Source: Pseudomonas sp. HR96 (GTDB lineage: Bacteria; Pseudomonadota; Gammaproteobacteria; Pseudomonadales; Pseudomonadaceae). Taken from it: 64,000 nt of DNA. Below the pieces are notes generated by a model that was not told the origin of the DNA, ran no database searches, and was given only the letters and a program-made list of their open reading frames with translations. The DNA is taken from assembly GCF_034059295.1 (NCBI RefSeq), contig NZ_CP139141.1:124001-188000 (forward strand). The letters run 5' to 3'. Positions 61,852-64,000 of this stretch are shown here, one piece after another. The translations under genes and the position numbers were made by a program. Within the stretch, counting starts at the first letter, position 1; every line of letters begins with the position of its first letter.

Positions 61852-64000
61852 TCAGAAACGCAACCGATACTCCCCGACCACGGCATGGTTGCGGCTGTTG
61901 CTGCCGATCTCGCCGTCATACCCCAGGCCCAGGCTTTGCCGCGCGGTCAGGCCCAGGTCCAGCCCGGCCTCGATCATCAGGCTGTCGCGATCGAGCGCCG
62001 AGCCTTGCACATTGAACGCACTGCCGCCCTCGATGAAAGCCTGGCGCGTGCGGGTGTCGACATCACCGTAGGCGTGCCGCCAGCCGAGGCTGGCGCGCGG
62101 GGTCAGGCTCATGCCGTTGGCCAATTGCCGCAGCTGCGCCAGGCGCAGGCCGAAGGTGCTGGTGAAGTTGTCCTGGGTCTGGCTGTCGACGTCCAGCGCG
62201 GCGGCGCCGCCTTTTTCGCGATAGCCGTCGCGCTGGTTGCGCTGGTAGCCAAGGTTGGCGAACGGCTCGGCGCTCAGGCGCCCGCTGCCCATGGCGTAGC
62301 CCAGCTCGGCGAAGGCCTGCTGGCTGTTGCCGTGGTAGTCGCCTCGCGGGGTGTCGCTGAAACCGTTGAAGGCCACGCTGCGTTTGCTGCTGCCGTCGTT
62401 GCCGCTGTAGGCGGCGCCCAGGCGCAGGGCCAGCGGGCCGGCCTGATGCAGGGCGTAGGCGCCCAGGTGCCAGCTGTCGACCTGGCCGCTCATGCCGCTG
62501 GCGTCCAGCTCGGTGCGCGAATATCCCCCCAGCACGCCCAGGCGCCAGTCCGGGGTCAACGCCCAGTCCAGGCCCAACACACTGCCGCGGGTGCGTTGTT
62601 GCAACGAGCTGCCGCCGTTTTCGCCGTCCAGCTTGCCGTAGCTGCCCAGGCCTTGCAGCCACAGGCGGCCCAGAGCGTTGGGGTCGTTGAGGTTGCGCGC
62701 CGCAGCCGGTACGCCGGTGGCGGCCAGTTGCGGGGTGTCCTGGTCGGCCATGCCCACCAGCATGCCGGCACCGCTGCCCAGCTGGCGCATGGCCGCGAGC
62801 ATGCTGCTGCCGACTTGAGCGGTGCCGGCCTGGGTCGCGGAGCCGAGGCTGGCGTTGCTGCTGGCCGCCAGCTGTTGCAAAGCGCCCCCGGCGCTGGCCG
62901 TGCTGGTATTGAGCAGTGCGTTGTACAGCGTACTGCCGCTGCCCAGGCGGGTCAGGCTGCGGGCGGCACTGGCCGCGCTGGTGCTGGTGGCGAGGTCGGC
63001 GAAGGCGACGTCGTTGCGCTTGTAGTCCAGGTTGACCTGGGTGGCGCTGTAGCTCAGGGAAGGGGTGAGGAAGGCGTAGTCACTGGTGACCTGGCCAAAG
63101 GTGCCGCTCACCGCCCCGGCCTGTAACACCGTGTAGCGGTTCTGCCAGGGGTACTGGCCGGGGCTGGGCTGGACCTCCAGGGTCGCACCGTTCAACGCTG
63201 CGGTGCCGCCCACCACCACCGGCGCACTGCTGCCATCGGCATTGACGCCATACGCCAGGGTCGCGCCGCTGCCCAGGGTCAGGTTGCCCGTGACCTTTGC
63301 AGTGCCCAGGGTGCTGTTGGTCAGCATCGTGCCGTTGACCACCAGGTTGCCGACTGTGCCACCGCCTGCGTACACCCCGCCGTTGTCCACCGTGAGGGTA
63401 CCGGCGATGCCGCCAAGGTTGTTCAGCCGTGCGCCGCCCAGCACTTCGCCACCGCTGCCGAAATCCCCCGCGCCGGTCAGGGTCCAGCTGCCACTGGCGA
63501 CTTTCAGCCATTCGAAATTCTGGCTGGCGCCGAAGCTGCCCCCGGCAGCATCGTCGAGAATCAACTGGTCATAGCCGCTGCCGCCGTCCACCAGACCGAC
63601 GAAGCGGCTGGCGCTGCGCAGCGTCAGGCTGTCGTCGCCGCCGCCCAGGTCCAGTGCCAGGCCATTGCTGCCGCTGATCAGGCCGCCGTTGATGACGCTG
63701 TCGGCGAAGTCGCCCTTGAGTTGCACGCCGAAGCCGTTGCGGCCCTCGATGGTGCCGTAGTTCTCCAGGTGGGTGGCCGCCACGCCACCGCCGGAGCTGC
63801 CATCGTCGACCAGCATGGCATTGTCGGCGCCGCTGACCAGCGCGCCGGCGGCGTTGTACACATAGCCACCGCCGATGGCGATGCCCTCGCTGTGGTTGGT
63901 GAAGCCGTTCTTGTCGACGCCGCCGGCCCCGGTGCCGCGGATGGTGCCGTAGTTCTCGATGTGGGCAACCAGGTCGATGTCCACGCCGTCGCCATCGCCG
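61852..64000 (-). CDS. Autotransporter, C-terminal part, cut by window edge
   Basis: Type Va secreted protein, only the last 716 residues in view. The passenger side has repeated beta-helix turns with short motifs such as NYGTIEGRNGFGV, GLALDLGGGDDSLTLRSASRFVGLVDGGSGYDQL and GTLTVDNGGVYAGGGTVGNLVVNGTM. A linker is followed by a barrel of about 270 residues (LWLQGLGSYGKLDGENGG through NHAVVGEYRLRF) ending in Phe, the outer-membrane insertion signal. The N-terminus, signal peptide and any enzyme domain lie beyond 64000, so function is unknown. It is convergent with pycB across the terminator. Confidence 0.88.
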   Translation of the reverse strand, partial: GDGDGVDIDLVAHIENYGTIRGTGAGGVDKNGFTNHSEGIAIGGGYVYNAAGALVSGADNAMLVDDGSSGGGVAATHLENYGTIEGRNGFGVQLKGDFADSVINGGLISGSNGLALDLGGGDDSLTLRSASRFVGLVDGGSGYDQLILDDAAGGSFGASQNFEWLKVASGSWTLTGAGDFGSGGEVLGGARLNNLGGIAGTLTVDNGGVYAGGGTVGNLVVNGTMLTNSTLGTAKVTGNLTLGSGATLAYGVNADGSSAPVVVGGTAALNGATLEVQPSPGQYPWQNRYTVLQAGAVSGTFGQVTSDYAFLTPSLSYSATQVNLDYKRNDVAFADLATSTSAASAARSLTRLGSGSTLYNALLNTSTASAGGALQQLAASSNASLGSATQAGTAQVGSSMLAAMRQLGSGAGMLVGMADQDTPQLAATGVPAAARNLNDPNALGRLWLQGLGSYGKLDGENGGSSLQQRTRGSVLGLDWALTPDWRLGVLGGYSRTELDASGMSGQVDSWHLGAYALHQAGPLALRLGAAYSGNDGSSKRSVAFNGFSDTPRGDYHGNSQQAFAELGYAMGSGRLSAEPFANLGYQRNQRDGYREKGGAAALDVDSQTQDNFTSTFGLRLAQLRQLANGMSLTPRASLGWRHAYGDVDTRTRQAFIEGGSAFNVQGSALDRDSLMIEAGLDLGLTARQSLGLGYDGEIGSNSRNHAVVGEYRLRF

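Noticed and set aside
59880..61919. 679-codon open frame on the minus strand
   Set aside because: Antisense of pycB; composition of a shadow frame.

Overview
The window is a Pseudomonas chromosome segment spanning the replication origin. Gene content, gene order and protein sequences are all typical of the genus: dnaA-dnaN-recF-gyrB, rpmH-rnpA-yidD-yidC-mnmE, mnmG-rsmG-parA-parB, the nine-gene atp operon, glmU-glmR-glmS, and pycA-pycB with rccR and pycR. DNA is GC-rich with ordinary codon use throughout. I see no rRNA, tRNA, IS element, prophage or CRISPR array. The species cannot be named from this alone; a fluorescent or putida-type Pseudomonas fits.

Layout. 1-7.3 kb: a LacI-type regulator with a palindromic operator, then lpxL-like acyltransferase, tag, glyQ-glyS-gmhB-plsC. 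7.4-10.9 kb: an MFS symporter and a GMC oxidoreductase set between plsC and gyrB. 11-17.3 kb: the leftward gyrB-recF-dnaN-dnaA block, with parS sites inside recF. 17.3-17.9 kb: the dnaA/rpmH origin. 17.9-21.8 kb: rightward rpmH-rnpA-yidD-yidC-mnmE. 21.9-25.2 kb: a two-component system divergent from an MxKDx-repeat protein and an exported MsrA. 25.2-25.65 kb: a second origin-like region in front of mnmG. 25.65-29.9 kb: mnmG-rsmG-parA-parB. 29.9-37.2 kb: atpIBEFHAGDC. 37.3-41.4 kb: glmU, glmR, glmS and the attTn7 site. 41.7-50.7 kb: mixed envelope and regulatory genes (orphan LuxR-type regulator, cls, DUF3617 protein, COG0523 GTPase, DUF3301, acyl-CoA thioesterase, KefB-like antiporter, SMI1/KNR4 and Tim44-like proteins) and a third parS-like site. 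50.9-61.8 kb: uvrD, a PAS-GGDEF-EAL protein, rccR, a PA3496-like small protein, pycR and pycAB. 61.85 kb to the end: the C-terminal part of an autotransporter that runs off the window.

How it works together. The centre carries the replication and segregation machinery: initiator, clamp, gyrase, two DnaA-box regions, ParA/ParB and their parS sites. Around it lie ribosome and RNase P components, tRNA modification, membrane protein insertion, ATP synthase and UDP-GlcNAc synthesis. The right arm links carbon flux (RccR, PycR, pyruvate carboxylase) with envelope functions.

The most striking observation is that the dnaA/rpmH and msrA/mnmG intergenic regions are recognisable copies of each other. 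Several blocks of 12-19 bp lie at the same 7,790-bp offset in the same orientation, so this chromosome carries origin-like modules at both the dnaA position and the gidA (mnmG) position. Perfect DnaA boxes are also scattered through coding genes from 2 to 40 kb and were not seen by eye to the right of that.
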